64,000 nt of DNA from positions 372,001-436,000 of the forward strand of contig NC_033559.1 in assembly GCF_001680005.1 (NCBI RefSeq). The letters run 5' to 3'. The notes beneath the pieces were generated by a model. That model made no database searches, was not told the DNA's origin, and was given only the letters and a program-made list of their open reading frames with translations. This document shows, piece after piece, positions 1 to 11,366 of the stretch (positions within the stretch are counted from its first letter, which is position 1; the number at the start of each line of letters is the position of its first letter). The position numbers were made by a program, and so were the translations under genes. Source of the stretch: Plasmodium coatneyi (Eukaryota; Apicomplexa; Aconoidasida; Haemosporida; Plasmodiidae).

Positions 1-2539
1 ATCAGAATGTTACCCTGAATGAGGAGTCGAAGGAGAAAAATGTAAATCCAATGGATGCAAACTTGGTTGTTGACTCTGCAGGTGGAAATGTAACCGATGC
101 GAAAAGCATTCCCCTTATGAATGAGAAAGAATATAGGGAAAATTATTACAAGGATGTGGGGGGTACTGATTTTGCGGCGTATCAACAGGCGGACAGTAAC
201 AAAGGGGCCGAAGTGGACAAGGTGGCAGATCACATGGACAAACAGGCCAACCAGGAAAAATCGTTCTGTGAGCCCAATGGAATGAACCCCATGGTGGGGA
301 ATGTACCAACTGGTCATGACAGTGCAAACGCCTCCTTCGACAAGCAGTTTTTAGCAAATGAAAACAACCCAGTGGAACATAAGGCGGAAACTTACTACAA
401 CCAGAATGAAAATAGTAAGAGCAAGGAGAACGCAACCTTATATGGGGAAGAATCGCTAAGCGTCAACTACAACCACTTTAATAGCAGCACCCCGGTGACA
501 GCCCAACAACAGGCCACTTTTAACAAAACTCTGAACGAAGACGTAAACGTGGACCTTAACTACGGTAATGGCAGTTTTGTGCAAACTGATGCATGCAATG
601 GGGACAACCAGAACAACACCACAGGGTACTTCTACCCACAAGGTAGCGCCATAAGTGGGGACAAAGAAGAAAGCGAAAAAGTGAATAACCCTGGAGCGTA
701 TGGGAACCAAGAAATGGATGGAGTGGTCGATGCAAACAACGTGATGTACTGCCCGGAACAAATGTTGCCAGAAAATGGAGTGAACAAAAACCTTGTATAT
801 TTTGACACGGTACGTGGGGAATTTATCACCCCGATGTGGGGGAGAATAAGTAGAGGTCACTCTTACATGGTCATCCGTGGCCTCTCACGTGTGCACATAC
901 ATTACGTGACGTGGCCTCATTTGTCCCAATTTTTGCTTTTCCATCCCCCCCGCAGGACCCAAATGAACTCCCCGAAATGACAGACGACACGGAGATGGAG
1001 GCCCCCAAGGAGAAGCAATTCTTTAGCAGCGCCTCGCATTACTCAGAGCTTATTAATAAAAAAGTGAAAAAGAAGAAAACGCTGTGTTCCCCAAATGATG
1101 CTAATGGTAAGGTTTTAAAAAAGGGGTCCGAATGAGGGAAGTACAATAACGGTACGCATAATTTATCGGGTGAAGTTTCTTTCCGCGTTGGAGTTATGTG
1201 TCACATTTGTTGCCCCCCCGTTGAGTGGATTTTTTACTCGTCCCTGTGGTATCACATTTGGGTAATCGCACTCCACTTGCAGATAACGGGGGCACCATTT
1301 GGGACTTAGTGCAAAAGAAGGGAAGGAAGAAGATAAAGGTAAACTCCGCCAACCAGGTAGAAGGCGAATCAGAGAATGTACCAATGGAAGATGGTACAAT
1401 GTATACGAATAAAAATGACTTCAGTTTTATGGAGACCAATAACGAATGGAACAGCGGGCGAGTAGGTGTTAATGTGGAATGTACGAGTAAGGAAGAAGAG
1501 GCTGATGATATTGTCAATAGTATTTTTAGAAGTCTAGAAATGGAGGAAAATGTTTCCCCCCCCGAGGGAGGCGCAGCAGTGTCCCAGAATGGAGATAATG
1601 TAGTAGCCGGTGAGGACACCCTCTTAAACCCTGCAAATCAAAACCACGCAGAGGATGCAACCAACTGGGAAAACGAAACCTCCCTGGAACAAAATAACGA
1701 AGACGACATAATCAATCTGATCGATGGCCCAGCGCAAAGCTATTCGAACAAATTAAACATCACAGAAAGTGGAGAAGTCATCTACGAAGAAAAAAAAAAA
1801 TACAACTCGAATATCATTATGAGTGAAAATTGCATTCAAAATAACCGTATGAACATGCTAATGTCGAAAAGGGGAAAAATTAATACAAACTTGAATAGGA
1901 GCCAAATAGAGACCTACAACAATGCCTATAAAAAATCCGCCTTATTTAAATGGACAGATGAAGAAACGGATAAATTTTATCAAGCCATTGAAATGTTCGG
2001 CGTGGACTTAATGATGGTGCGTGCCTTCTTACCCAAATTTTCCGACAAGCAAATTAGGGACAAGTATAAAAAAGAGAGAAGGAATAACCCCTTGAAGATT
2101 GAGGAGGCCATAAAGAAGAACAAGGAAATTGATCTGGATGCCTACGAGAATGAGAATGGCAGGATCGAAACATCGGGGGATCTCAATAGCGACGCATCTT
2201 CCATCAGCGCTGACGGTAAGGCGAAGCGGCCAGTGTGGAATGTAGCACATTGTGTATACACACCCTAACGGTTATGTCTGTTACATTTCGTGTGTAATTT
2301 TTTTTTTTTTTTTTTTTTTGGCAAAGCCCCTACGTAAATTACGCGCACTGCTATACATGTGTGTGTATTTTTCCCCCTCTGCAGATGATAACGACGTGAA
2401 GAGGAAAGGCAGTGTGACCAGCGAAACGGATGGAAACGTCCTCACCCTCTTTGAAGGAAAGGAAGATGTGGACTACGACATGAATCAGCACCACGATAAT
2501 CAGGAGGACCCCGATTTTAACGTTCTGTCTTTGTTCTAA
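1..2539 (+). CDS. BDP1: Transcription factor TFIIIB component B'' (BDP1), 5' end outside window
   Basis: BDP1 is the SANT-domain subunit of TFIIIB that, with TBP and BRF1, recruits RNA polymerase III to tRNA and 5S genes in the nucleus. The reading frame is open from base 3, so the start lies upstream. Exons are 1-809, 956-1106, 1283-2215 and 2385-2539. All junctions are GT-AG, frames join cleanly across each intron, and the stop ends at 2539; 681 residues are visible. Exon 3 encodes a Myb/SANT domain (about 1936-2097) with the WTDEET start, FYQAIEMFG and the FSDKQIRDKYKKE helix typical of TFIIIB B''. The rest is Asn/Glu-rich low complexity, as usual in Plasmodium. The family call rests on the SANT signature; exon borders are inferred from splice consensus and frame. 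Confidence 0.85.
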
Positions 2540-3354
2540 TTTGACCTTATTTTTTTTTTTTTATCAATATTCCTTTGCGAGTATGCGATGATAAGAAGTC
2601 GACATATATGAATATGTATGCTTTCCATACATGTTAGATACCTTTTTTTTTTTTTTTTTTTTTTTGCGAAACAACGTTATGGCTAGCTGCCCAATAATTA
2701 TCGTGCCCCGTTTTGTCAAATTATGAAGTGCGACAAGATTGGGAAAAAAAAAAAATATAGTGTGATTGACACATCTCCTTTTTTGTGATCTTCCCAAATT
2801 GTGCAAAAGAGAAATTCCCACAAAGGAATGTCCACGTGGTAATATAACGGAACTGCGGAAATGGACGCTCCAAATAGATACTCTTTCTACGTACTCTGGT
2901 GGTACACCCCTGGTTGCTACTTTATCACCACGCACTAGCTCACGTCTCATCCCAATTTGCGGAATTTGTTTAAAAGTTTAATAATGACCATCGGTTTAAA
3001 AAAGTGAAAATAACATGCACCCTGACCTTTTTACAACAAAAGGGGGGAGGCAAATCTACAGACATAACAAAAATGCACATGATGTAGGAGAGTGGGGGGG
3101 ATAAAGGACGCGTGCTTTTCTGCGTGCAGATAATATTCGGGTGTTTTTAAAAAATCGAACTACTTGCAAAAAAATTGAAAATTAAAATGAACATGTAGTG
3201 TGTGCGCGGAGGGGCAAAGGGTGGAAGTTTTCTCCACGTGGGTGCTTCATTCACGAGCGATCACTCTTCGTGGGGCATCGGAATGGGGGCCTCACCCCAA
3301 GTACTACATCGTTTCCCAATAGGATGTTTCCCGCTTCGTCCCTCCCCCTCTGCA
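2540..3354. other. Convergent intergenic region
   Basis: Space between the 3' ends of BDP1 (+) and the DUF726 gene (-). It holds T-runs near 2642-2665 and short A-runs. I see no gene or RNA in it; it is presumably two facing 3' UTRs. Confidence 0.6.
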
Positions 3355-6300
3355 TCACATGTCAAAGTTGATCAAATTAAAAATGTCCTTGAGCTTCCTC
3401 TTATAATCCAGGTGACTGTGGATAATCCCACTGGCGTCGTAATTTTCCACATTGGGCACATTCACTGCGATAAGTCCAGCGACACTTAACTTCCACTCCA
3501 TGTACCGGTAGAGGAACCCCAACAGCCAATCATTCTTTGAATAAACATTGATCACTCGATTCGTCACCACCATCCTAATTTTCTCCCACACCCTTGTGCT
3601 GGTCGTTGCAGGGAGGCCGATAAATATAGCATTGCTAACAATGTTGTACATTTTTTTTGCATGCAAATATTTTAAACAGTAAAAAATGACACGAGCCCCA
3701 ACGGAGTACCCAATGAGGATAACTGGTCTCTGCCCAACCGTGTTTCTGTCACTCAAAGCGTCTGCTAATATTCTTCCTGCTTGTTGTGCTCTTTCCCTTA
3801 TTAGCAAATAAACATTATCCAAACTTGAGGCATATTTAATTAGTGCCAATGGCCACGTCAACGCAGCACTGAGTGTGCTGGCTATGGTGTACTGCAACCA
3901 TATTCGACTAGCCGTTATTGCAAACTCTTGAGACAACATCGTTTCGATCAAAGAACCCAATGTTTTTAACAAATGGTTTTCCCATTTTAGTGCATACAAA
4001 TCACAGTAACAATTGGGGAAGACGTCAATCCATGGGTTGGTTATGTCTTCATCTGTTTGTATTTCCCCACTCACACAGACACATACACTTAGCGACTTTG
4101 AGAGACTTCCATTTAGCATTATAAATTCAAAGGTTCTTATGTTTGCTATTCTTCTGCTGTACTTGTACCCTGTCAATCCAGCTCCTCCTGCACCGAACAA
4201 GGACACAATAAAAGCCAAACCGCTAGCTGATGCTAGGAAAGCTGTAAGGCTACTTCCTCCAGCACCTAACGCAGTCAACCCTGCTATAATACCAGGTGCA
4301 GCTAACCCTGCGGTGAAAGCTATCAAAGCTCCCCCACCTAATGCAGCAGCTGCTATTTTTATCCTTCTTATGTTTCTCCTCTTGGAAGTCTCATTTGTTG
4401 ATGCCTGTAAAGCACTTATTAAATCTGCCGCCAAATTTTCTTCTATCCTTAAAATTAGTAATTCATTTATTTTTAAGCACCTGGCAAACTTCTGGAAATA
4501 TAATTGTATTCTGGCATTATTATTTCCTGTCATTATGTAGGTTGTGATTAGATCTCTGAGAAGTACTGACTTCACTTCGGGTCCTCTCGTGGGGACCCCA
4601 TGGTTTAGGTGCTTATCAATATCGCTCTCTTCATAGTCGCTTTCCCCTTCGAATGTATCGGATCGGGTGATGCTCCTTTTGATCCTCGCCTGTATGCTCT
4701 CACCTACGCTTTGCCGATAATTTCCATCGGACGTGGTCCCCTCTGCTGGCATGTTCTTATCGTCTTTTGTGCTGGGTTTGCTCGTTTGGTTCGCGGCGGG
4801 CTCTTCAGGCACAACTTTGGTAGACTCAACTTTGATAGATTCAACTTTGGTAGACTCCACTTTGACAGATTCAACTTTTATAGACTCAACTTTGACAGAT
4901 TTAACTTTGATAGATTCAACTTTGGTAGTCTCTACCTTCCCCGATTGCTCCACCGTCGGCTGCAACGATCCTGCCCCGTTCGTCTTCTCCGACTCCCCGG
5001 GAGATTGCCCACTTTTGCACTGCTCCGTATTTTCACTGTGGCTACTATCGCCCAACTCCTTGGGGGGGGTATCCCCCAGGTTGGCTTCCTCCTTATCTTG
5101 GTGGGGAGCCTCACAGGCAGTTTTACTAGCATCATCATTTGTAGCTTCACCCGGCATGGATTCCCTGCCACTTCCGTTTGTCATTCCATTGTCGTCTGCT
5201 TCACCCTGATTATCCATGTTACCCCCTGGTGAGGCATTACCCCCCATTTCTTCATAAATACTACTGCTCGGCTCCTTCATCATTGGGCCATCCATCTGAC
5301 ATTCGGGGGAGGCCCTCTTTTCATTATGCGGGGGATTCGCTTTGTTGCTTTTCTTCCCACTCTGTCTGTCAACACAACTTTGATCGTCCCTTGCACCTGG
5401 TGCTACGGGGGAAGCCGTGCAACTGGTGTGTACCGTTGGGTGGTCACCTCTCCCGTTTTTTCTAAACCCACGGGGGGCTTTGTTGTCTCCCCAGGAAAAG
5501 TAATCATGGATGGCCTCCCCATTGTACGATTCATCAATTTCTCTTTGGATAAAACTACCCCGAGCGGAAGACAAGTTTCTGCCATCGCTCCTGCAGTCCC
5601 CATTATCGTCTTCATCATCCTCGAGAAGGTTGCTACTGTTACTGTAGCACCTGTCATCACCATATCGTATGTCCCTCTCTACATCACTGAACAGATCGTT
5701 ATTATGATCTTCAGTAATGTGATCATTTTGCCAAAAATCCATTTCGTTATTCAATTCTTCCACCACTTTTTTAAACTTCAAATCTATGCCTGCTTGGAGG
5801 TCCTGTATTTGTACCAATAAATTATCGATAAATGGTTTCTCGTACAATTGATATATCTTCTTATCCCCTGTGATATCCCTAATTAACTCCCTCTGCTCCA
5901 GCGGCTTCATGATACCCTTGTAGGCTAGAGGATCTATAACCAGCAACTCTGACATCTGTTTAAGAAAATTTCTGGACAACTCCTCCAAATGGTTCTGCAA
6001 TTGTATATCGTCAAACGATTCGATATGCTTAATTATGATACATGCGAAGAGGGCTAAAATATTTTCCTTAATTTCTCTTGGAATATTTTTAAACTTGTCA
6101 TTATTTATCGGTATGTACTGCAACCTCAGGGCCTCCAAATTTGCGTTTAATCTTTTTTTTTGTAACTTTCTCTCCTTCTTCTTTATATAATCGATCGTTT
6201 CTCTTTCGAGCAACTCTGGGAAATCGTTGAAGGAGAATTTTTCCAGCAAGCTCGATTTTAGGCTTTTCTCGAAAAAGGAGTTAATTTGGTTGTAGTACGA

Positions 6301-6981
6301 CTCGTCTGCTTCGTCTTCCTGCTTTGCTTGGTTGAGGGTGTCGTTATCACTTTCGTCATTCGGTACTTCATTCTCGTCGTCATTTTCATCATCGTTTTTC
6401 TTCTTCTCCTCCTCGACGTCAGCTTCTTCACCCCGTTCATCCTCCCCTTTGTCTTTACTTTTTTGGGGCACTTTTTTTTTCCTTTTCGGCTGCCCTTTTG
6501 CCGGCCCCCTGCCCAATTCTTCACTATCATTGGGGCTGCTCAAATTGTTACTACCACTGTGCCAACCTGGGTCGCCTGCATCGCCTTGATCGGTGTGCCC
6601 CCTACCAGGCGCCTCGACATGATCTAAGCTAAAACATTTGTAGTTCTCTTCTATTTTAATATTCAAATCTTTAGCGGACTTGCCACTATAATATTTTTTT
6701 TTACTTATGATGTTATTTTTCAAAGCATTGTCATGTAGACTCTTTAAAAAGGCTTCTTCAATTTCTGCGTTTTTCACAGGACTTATATCGCAGAGGAATA
6801 CCTTCCCCTCCTCTATCTTCTTCTTTACATGTTTGTCGATCCCTTTAACGACGTGGATGGATTCCAGAGTCAGGATGGTCTTGTTCGAGCCTTGGAAAAT
6901 CTGCTTTTCGCTAACAAAGTCGTCATCGCTGACATCGTCGTGGTTACTGTTGCCCTTGAGCATTTCTTCCGACGGGGTCAT
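3355..6981 (-). CDS. DUF726 (TMCO4-like) alpha/beta-hydrolase domain protein
   Basis: Single-exon protein of 1208 aa. The frame is open further upstream only from a GTG; the first ATG is at 6981 (MTPSEEM...). The C-terminal third carries the DUF726 architecture: a long Gly/Ala-rich hydrophobic stretch (about residues 870-940, probably membrane-embedded) followed by an alpha/beta-hydrolase nucleophile elbow GYSVGAR with Ser near 1093. Candidate Asp (about 1151, SKNDWLLG) and His (about 1190, HSHLDY) complete a triad. The N-terminal two thirds is acidic low complexity with a KVES pentapeptide repeat. Family members are membrane-associated proteins of unknown substrate, so esterase or lipase activity is inference from the elbow. 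It is co-directional with SHLP2, ISN1 and eIF3c. Confidence 0.85.
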   Translation of the reverse strand: MTPSEEMLKGNSNHDDVSDDDFVSEKQIFQGSNKTILTLESIHVVKGIDKHVKKKIEEGKVFLCDISPVKNAEIEEAFLKSLHDNALKNNIISKKKYYSGKSAKDLNIKIEENYKCFSLDHVEAPGRGHTDQGDAGDPGWHSGSNNLSSPNDSEELGRGPAKGQPKRKKKVPQKSKDKGEDERGEEADVEEEKKKNDDENDDENEVPNDESDNDTLNQAKQEDEADESYYNQINSFFEKSLKSSLLEKFSFNDFPELLERETIDYIKKKERKLQKKRLNANLEALRLQYIPINNDKFKNIPREIKENILALFACIIIKHIESFDDIQLQNHLEELSRNFLKQMSELLVIDPLAYKGIMKPLEQRELIRDITGDKKIYQLYEKPFIDNLLVQIQDLQAGIDLKFKKVVEELNNEMDFWQNDHITEDHNNDLFSDVERDIRYGDDRCYSNSSNLLEDDEDDNGDCRSDGRNLSSARGSFIQREIDESYNGEAIHDYFSWGDNKAPRGFRKNGRGDHPTVHTSCTASPVAPGARDDQSCVDRQSGKKSNKANPPHNEKRASPECQMDGPMMKEPSSSIYEEMGGNASPGGNMDNQGEADDNGMTNGSGRESMPGEATNDDASKTACEAPHQDKEEANLGDTPPKELGDSSHSENTEQCKSGQSPGESEKTNGAGSLQPTVEQSGKVETTKVESIKVKSVKVESIKVESVKVESTKVESIKVESTKVVPEEPAANQTSKPSTKDDKNMPAEGTTSDGNYRQSVGESIQARIKRSITRSDTFEGESDYEESDIDKHLNHGVPTRGPEVKSVLLRDLITTYIMTGNNNARIQLYFQKFARCLKINELLILRIEENLAADLISALQASTNETSKRRNIRRIKIAAAALGGGALIAFTAGLAAPGIIAGLTALGAGGSSLTAFLASASGLAFIVSLFGAGGAGLTGYKYSRRIANIRTFEFIMLNGSLSKSLSVCVCVSGEIQTDEDITNPWIDVFPNCYCDLYALKWENHLLKTLGSLIETMLSQEFAITASRIWLQYTIASTLSAALTWPLALIKYASSLDNVYLLIRERAQQAGRILADALSDRNTVGQRPVILIGYSVGARVIFYCLKYLHAKKMYNIVSNAIFIGLPATTSTRVWEKIRMVVTNRVINVYSKNDWLLGFLYRYMEWKLSVAGLIAVNVPNVENYDASGIIHSHLDYKRKLKDIFNLINFDM
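4811..4935 (-). repeat. 15-nt coding repeat (KVES-x pentapeptide)
   Basis: About eight tandem 15-nt units inside the DUF726 gene encode Lys-Val-Glu-Ser followed by Ile, Val or Thr. Units differ by one or two bases. The array sits in the low-complexity half, away from the hydrolase domain. Confidence 0.85.
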
Positions 6982-8907
6982 ACGGGGTGCACGCACAGGT
7001 ACACATATACGTACGCGCTTATATGTACCTATTTACACGCAAGTGTTTGTATGCACGTGTTTATATGCGCGCATGAGCATAACTGGGCAGCAACGGGCCT
7101 GCGGGGAGCTAGGTTCGGTGTCTTCACTACACTGTACACTTACCACCCCATAGAGTTGCACGCTCGAATATAATTAGGTGGATTCACATGCAGGCACGTA
7201 CTTGCGCGCATAGGCATACATATTTCGGCAGCCTGGGCGAACGCTTCACCCAGATAGCATCGCTCAGCATACAAGCGCTGTATGCGGAGTGTCCCTTGGG
7301 ATTTATAAAAAAAAAAAAAAAAATTAAACAATAACTTCACAAAAAAAAAGGGAAATAATAAAATTACTAAATATTTCAAATGGGGAAATTAATCATACTT
7401 TGGGCTGACTAATTGGAAAAATTTAAATCTACATGTATGCATTGTACAAATTCGATGCGAAAAAGGAAAAAAACGGAAAGTGCATATTACATGTTATATA
7501 TTGTATATTATATACATAATGCAGCACAAATTATATGTACATACAAATATGCGCACAAGGAACGTAAATTTTGGGAATTAATTGCCCTTCGATCACAACT
7601 GAAAACGATATGAGGGGGCGCAGCTCGAGCGATTAAAAAAAGGACGCATTTAATGCCGCGGAAATTGCGTGTGGCGACGGGCGGATTTGCAAAGGGTTCC
7701 TCATGCGCAACACTACATACATGTATAAACAATAATACATTAGAGAAAAAAAAAAAAGGAACAAATTAAGCGAACAAGGAAAAAATGAGGCAAACTTGCA
7801 AAACCAAAAAGATATGCGCATGCAAAGCGAAAGAAGCATTAAGTAAACACTATAAAATGGGTAAAATAGAAAAAAAAAAAAAAAAAAAAAAAAAAGCCTT
7901 TGAATTATCTGCCATTTGCCATGACCTCATTTACGCATAAAATGTATTTATATATCACAGTTCTCTTTATTTAAAGAATGCAACGGTGGGAGACACACCA
8001 ACGACATAACACAAATTCGATAATATTGAAAGGAAAAACATAATCAAGAAGAAAGGCAAAAAAAAATAAAATAAAAAATGCCGATTTTAAATAACATCCA
8101 CACTGCAAATATGTACCAGCATGAAGAACCATTCGTAACATATATGCATAGAATGTTGTGTATTAAAAAATTAACATAATAAAATGGGAGTGGGTTATGC
8201 ATACCTTCTGGGGGGGAAATCTCGTGTAGGAATTTCCACAAATTGGTCATACTTACACTCGTACATTTAAAATTTCGTTGCTTCTTTCCCTTCATTTTTA
8301 CGAACCGTAATTTTGCACCAGTTATATGTCTTCTGTGCACAGGGTGAATCCTATAACTGTTACAGGGGTCACTTCTTTGAATATCGCCAATTAATCGGAT
8401 TTACAGTTCCCCATTCGGGGCCCTCGCCCCCTTGTGTACCTTTGCATTTATGCATGACACCAACGGTACGTATGTAACTACATACCTTATAGGTACATTT
8501 GTGCGGGCTTTCAATAGGTAGGGCAAAATTGAGAGTAATAGACAAGTACACAAAGGAATAAATAAATAAATATGCACATAAACAGTGGAACCATTTCTAC
8601 AGCAAGGAGGCACAAACATGCCGACATCGCAACGACAATATATCCGTTCTTCAAAAAAATGGACATCTATTTATATATTCACCATTGGAATATATTGAAA
8701 AGATACAAATTGCGCTTTGGGGGAAAGCCAACATAGGTGCAAATATTGACTGCATTCTCCCACGTTGCTTCTCCCATGAGAATATAACTCCGCGCTCGTA
8801 TAAACATATAAGCTCGTGGGTGTGTATATTTCACTAGAGCCACTCCACACAACTTGAACGAAAAAAAAAAAAAAAAAAAGAGGAAAAAAGAAAAAAAGAC
8901 CCCATTT
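6982..8907. other. Intergenic region with a candidate small gene
   Basis: Upstream of the DUF726 gene and downstream of SHLP2. It contains alternating TA/GC-rich microsatellite-like sequence around 7000-7250 and several A-runs, the longest around 7870-7895. Apart from the candidate spliced gene at 8163-8619 I see no convincing coding or RNA feature. Confidence 0.5.
8163..8619 (-). CDS. Candidate small spliced membrane protein (unrecognised)
   Basis: A three-exon model on the minus strand: 8619-8486, 8356-8257 and 8207-8163, about 92 aa. Exon 1 begins with ATG, encodes a hydrophobic span (VYVHIYLFIPLC onward) and ends at a strong ATAAG|GTATGT donor. Exon 2 is basic (RRHITGAKLRFVKMKGKK) and ends at a GTAAGT donor; phases agree across both junctions. 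Weak points are the 49-nt second intron, short even for Plasmodium, and an unremarkable first acceptor. I recognise no homologue. It could be chance; transcript evidence would decide. Confidence 0.25.
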
Positions 8908-9813
8908 TCACACATAGCGTACATCGAACGTACCGTCCTTAAAGTACTGCACATATGACACCACCCCATTCTTCCATTTACTTATACCCGTATCCGTTAG
9001 CAACAATTTTTCATCACAAAAGCTGTTGATCTTTTTGTTCTTCTGAACAGTGTGCCCAACTATCATTCTGCTCGAACTTAACAAATTTAACGATTTGTTT
9101 AAAGTGGAACAAACCATCCACCTTTTAAAAGCACCATCGCTAACAAAAGAGAAATACCGATTTAATGTAGGCCCATAATCACAGCTTATGCAAAACTCTT
9201 CTTTTTTTTTTCTTTTCTTGAACAGGAGTTGGCAATTATTTTCTATTTCGTTTTTTCCCTCCTTATTTATATAATCAATACCGTAAGAGGCATAAAATGG
9301 CAACACCCCTGCGTGTGAAAATACCATTTCATTTACCTTCAGAACAAATGGCTTGTTCACTAAAATGTTGTAGATCACTTCATTTTTCGAGAACATGTCA
9401 TTTCTGTTTCGGTAGTTCTCTACGTTTTTTTTAACTTTATTGAACTTTAAACACATGTTTTTAACTTCATGATTTCCCAAAACCATTAAAATTTTCGAAT
9501 TCAGCGTTTTCCCCTTTTCGTTGTACTCCTCGATAAAGAATAATATATTTATGTCATCATAAGAGGGGTCCAAAATGTCACCGGTTATAACTATCAGCAC
9601 ATTTTCTCGTATAACATTGTAATTATTATCAATCATTTTTTCATTCAGTAGAATTTTTAAAAATGCATCCAAATCTCCGTGCAAATCGCCTATGCTGAAT
9701 AAGTCATGTTCCCATGTTAAATTTGAAAAACTGGTTTCCTCATTTGCGCTACACAGTTTTGTCAAAATGTTCCAACAGCTCCAAAAAAAAAGTTTTACGT
9801 ATGGTATCTTCAT
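8908..9813 (-). CDS. SHLP2: Shewanella-like protein phosphatase 2
   Basis: Metallophosphatase of the PPP superfamily, bacterial-type Shelph branch, 301 aa, one exon, ATG at 9813. A hydrophobic N-terminus (residues 1-23) looks like a signal peptide. Metal and active-site motifs are in order: GDLHGD (42-47), GDILDPS (78-84, in place of the GDxxDRG of classical PPPs), GNHEVK (113-118), SHAGV (166-170) and GHT (253-255). The DPS variant and the signal peptide fit SHLP2 rather than PP1/PP2A. From the literature as I recall it, the P. falciparum orthologue is secretory/apical and dispensable in blood stages. Its neighbour ISN1 supports the assignment by synteny. Confidence 0.88.
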   Translation of the reverse strand: MKIPYVKLFFWSCWNILTKLCSANEETSFSNLTWEHDLFSIGDLHGDLDAFLKILLNEKMIDNNYNVIRENVLIVITGDILDPSYDDINILFFIEEYNEKGKTLNSKILMVLGNHEVKNMCLKFNKVKKNVENYRNRNDMFSKNEVIYNILVNKPFVLKVNEMVFSHAGVLPFYASYGIDYINKEGKNEIENNCQLLFKKRKKKEEFCISCDYGPTLNRYFSFVSDGAFKRWMVCSTLNKSLNLLSSSRMIVGHTVQKNKKINSFCDEKLLLTDTGISKWKNGVVSYVQYFKDGTFDVRYV

Positions 9814-11366
9814 TGTGCTATTACCTATCTGCGCGCATATCGCGGGAGAGGCTTATATGTTCGGGACATATGCATGTGTGCATACGCGTGTGGCATGTGT
9901 CTACCTTTGCGTGCTTTGTATGTGTCTAAGAATGCCCTGCTGACATTGAGCAGCATGAGAAAAGGCAGAAAATAACAGACTCAAACGGGAACACACTACT
10001 CGCACATGTAACTGTTTGCAATATACTCAAAATGTATCGCTATTTTGGAAAATGCACACGTGGGGACCAACGCAGACTGTTTCGTTGTAACTCTGCAACG
10101 GGGATATGCTCCCTTGAAGAAATTAATTTTTTTTTTTTTTTTTATTAACAGCTAGCCAATAAGTGTAAAATAAAAAAAAAAAAAAAAAAAAAATACAAAC
10201 CAAGCCTAGCTAGCTTTTAGTGTTGTAAAAAAATACGAACAGCCAAGGTAAACATTCAAACAAATTTTCACTACATTAATTTTCAATTTTTAAAGAGGAA
10301 CAGACAACTTTGGTGTCGTAAAAGCGTACATCTGACTAACGCAACGCATTCTCGCAATGGTGTGTAGGGCGCATAAAACAAAAGACGTTTAACACGGTGG
10401 ACCCCAAACGAAGGAACACTTTTTTAAAGTTTCAAGTTTATTTTTGTACAATTACATCATTGTGTTGGTACATATGGGCTTATGCAACGGTGGAGGACAC
10501 ATCAGCTCTTCACTCTCCACCGCAGTTGTGCACGTAACACAGATCATGCAGATTATCACTCGGGGAAAAACGCGGATGCCTATGCAATTGTCTAGGCCAA
10601 CGTAAAGTCACGGGAACCATGATATGGCTACACATAAAGCACATATGAACACAGTTCACCGTAAATTAGAAACCACAAGGGTCACAAATCTCCACGGTTT
10701 TATTTCATAGTTAAAAGGGCAGTATCAGCAAGCCCATGTGTGGTGGATAACCGCACTGACACAGAGCATGTGCGAAATGACCTTCGGGGGTAACATACCA
10801 GTAAAATAAGGAGCAATTGGGGGGCTAGTTAAATATTTACTTTGTGACTTTCCAATTCGGTTAGCTATTTTTTATTTATTTATTTTTATTCTTTTTCCCC
10901 CCCTTCTTACTCCTTCGCCGCCGTTTTTCGCTTTCCCCTTTTTTATTTCACCCTTTTGCAAATTTCACAAGATGTGCAAAAAGCATAAAGGGAGGAGAAT
11001 AGAAAAAAAATATATATATCGTTGGAGTTTTAAATTAAAAAATACATTTCTTCATTAACAGCAGTGCGAAAGGTCGAATAAAAAATATTTAACATTTCTT
11101 CTCATAACGATGTGCATTTTATCGCGAGCAGCAACATTCCGTAATAAACTGTGTCACGTAGAATTCAACTTTACGCACTGTTCTAACGCCATACGAAAGT
11201 GTATAAACGCATATATACATATACATACGCGTAATAAGGGCATATGATATTTTGCGTATTCATTAAGATGTCCAATCTACAGGAATAAATACGTGCAGTT
11301 CTTGTTCTTTAACATTACCCATGTGTTCAATAGGCGAAGAAAAAAAAAAATACCCTTGTGTTATGC
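9814..11366. other. Intergenic region between ISN1 3' end and SHLP2 5' end
   Basis: A 1.55-kb spacer with adjoining T- and A-runs near 10130-10195. It presumably holds the SHLP2 promoter and the ISN1 3' UTR. I see no supported gene. Confidence 0.55.

Noticed and set aside
4067..4100. Possible 34-nt mini-intron (GTATGT...ACAG) in the DUF726 gene
   Set aside because: Too short for a Plasmodium intron, and the frame is open through it; treated as coding (LSVCVCVSG).
4609..5232. Long plus-strand ORFs opposite the DUF726 gene
   Set aside because: Mirror frames of the KVES repeat and low-complexity region; composition is that of an antisense shadow.
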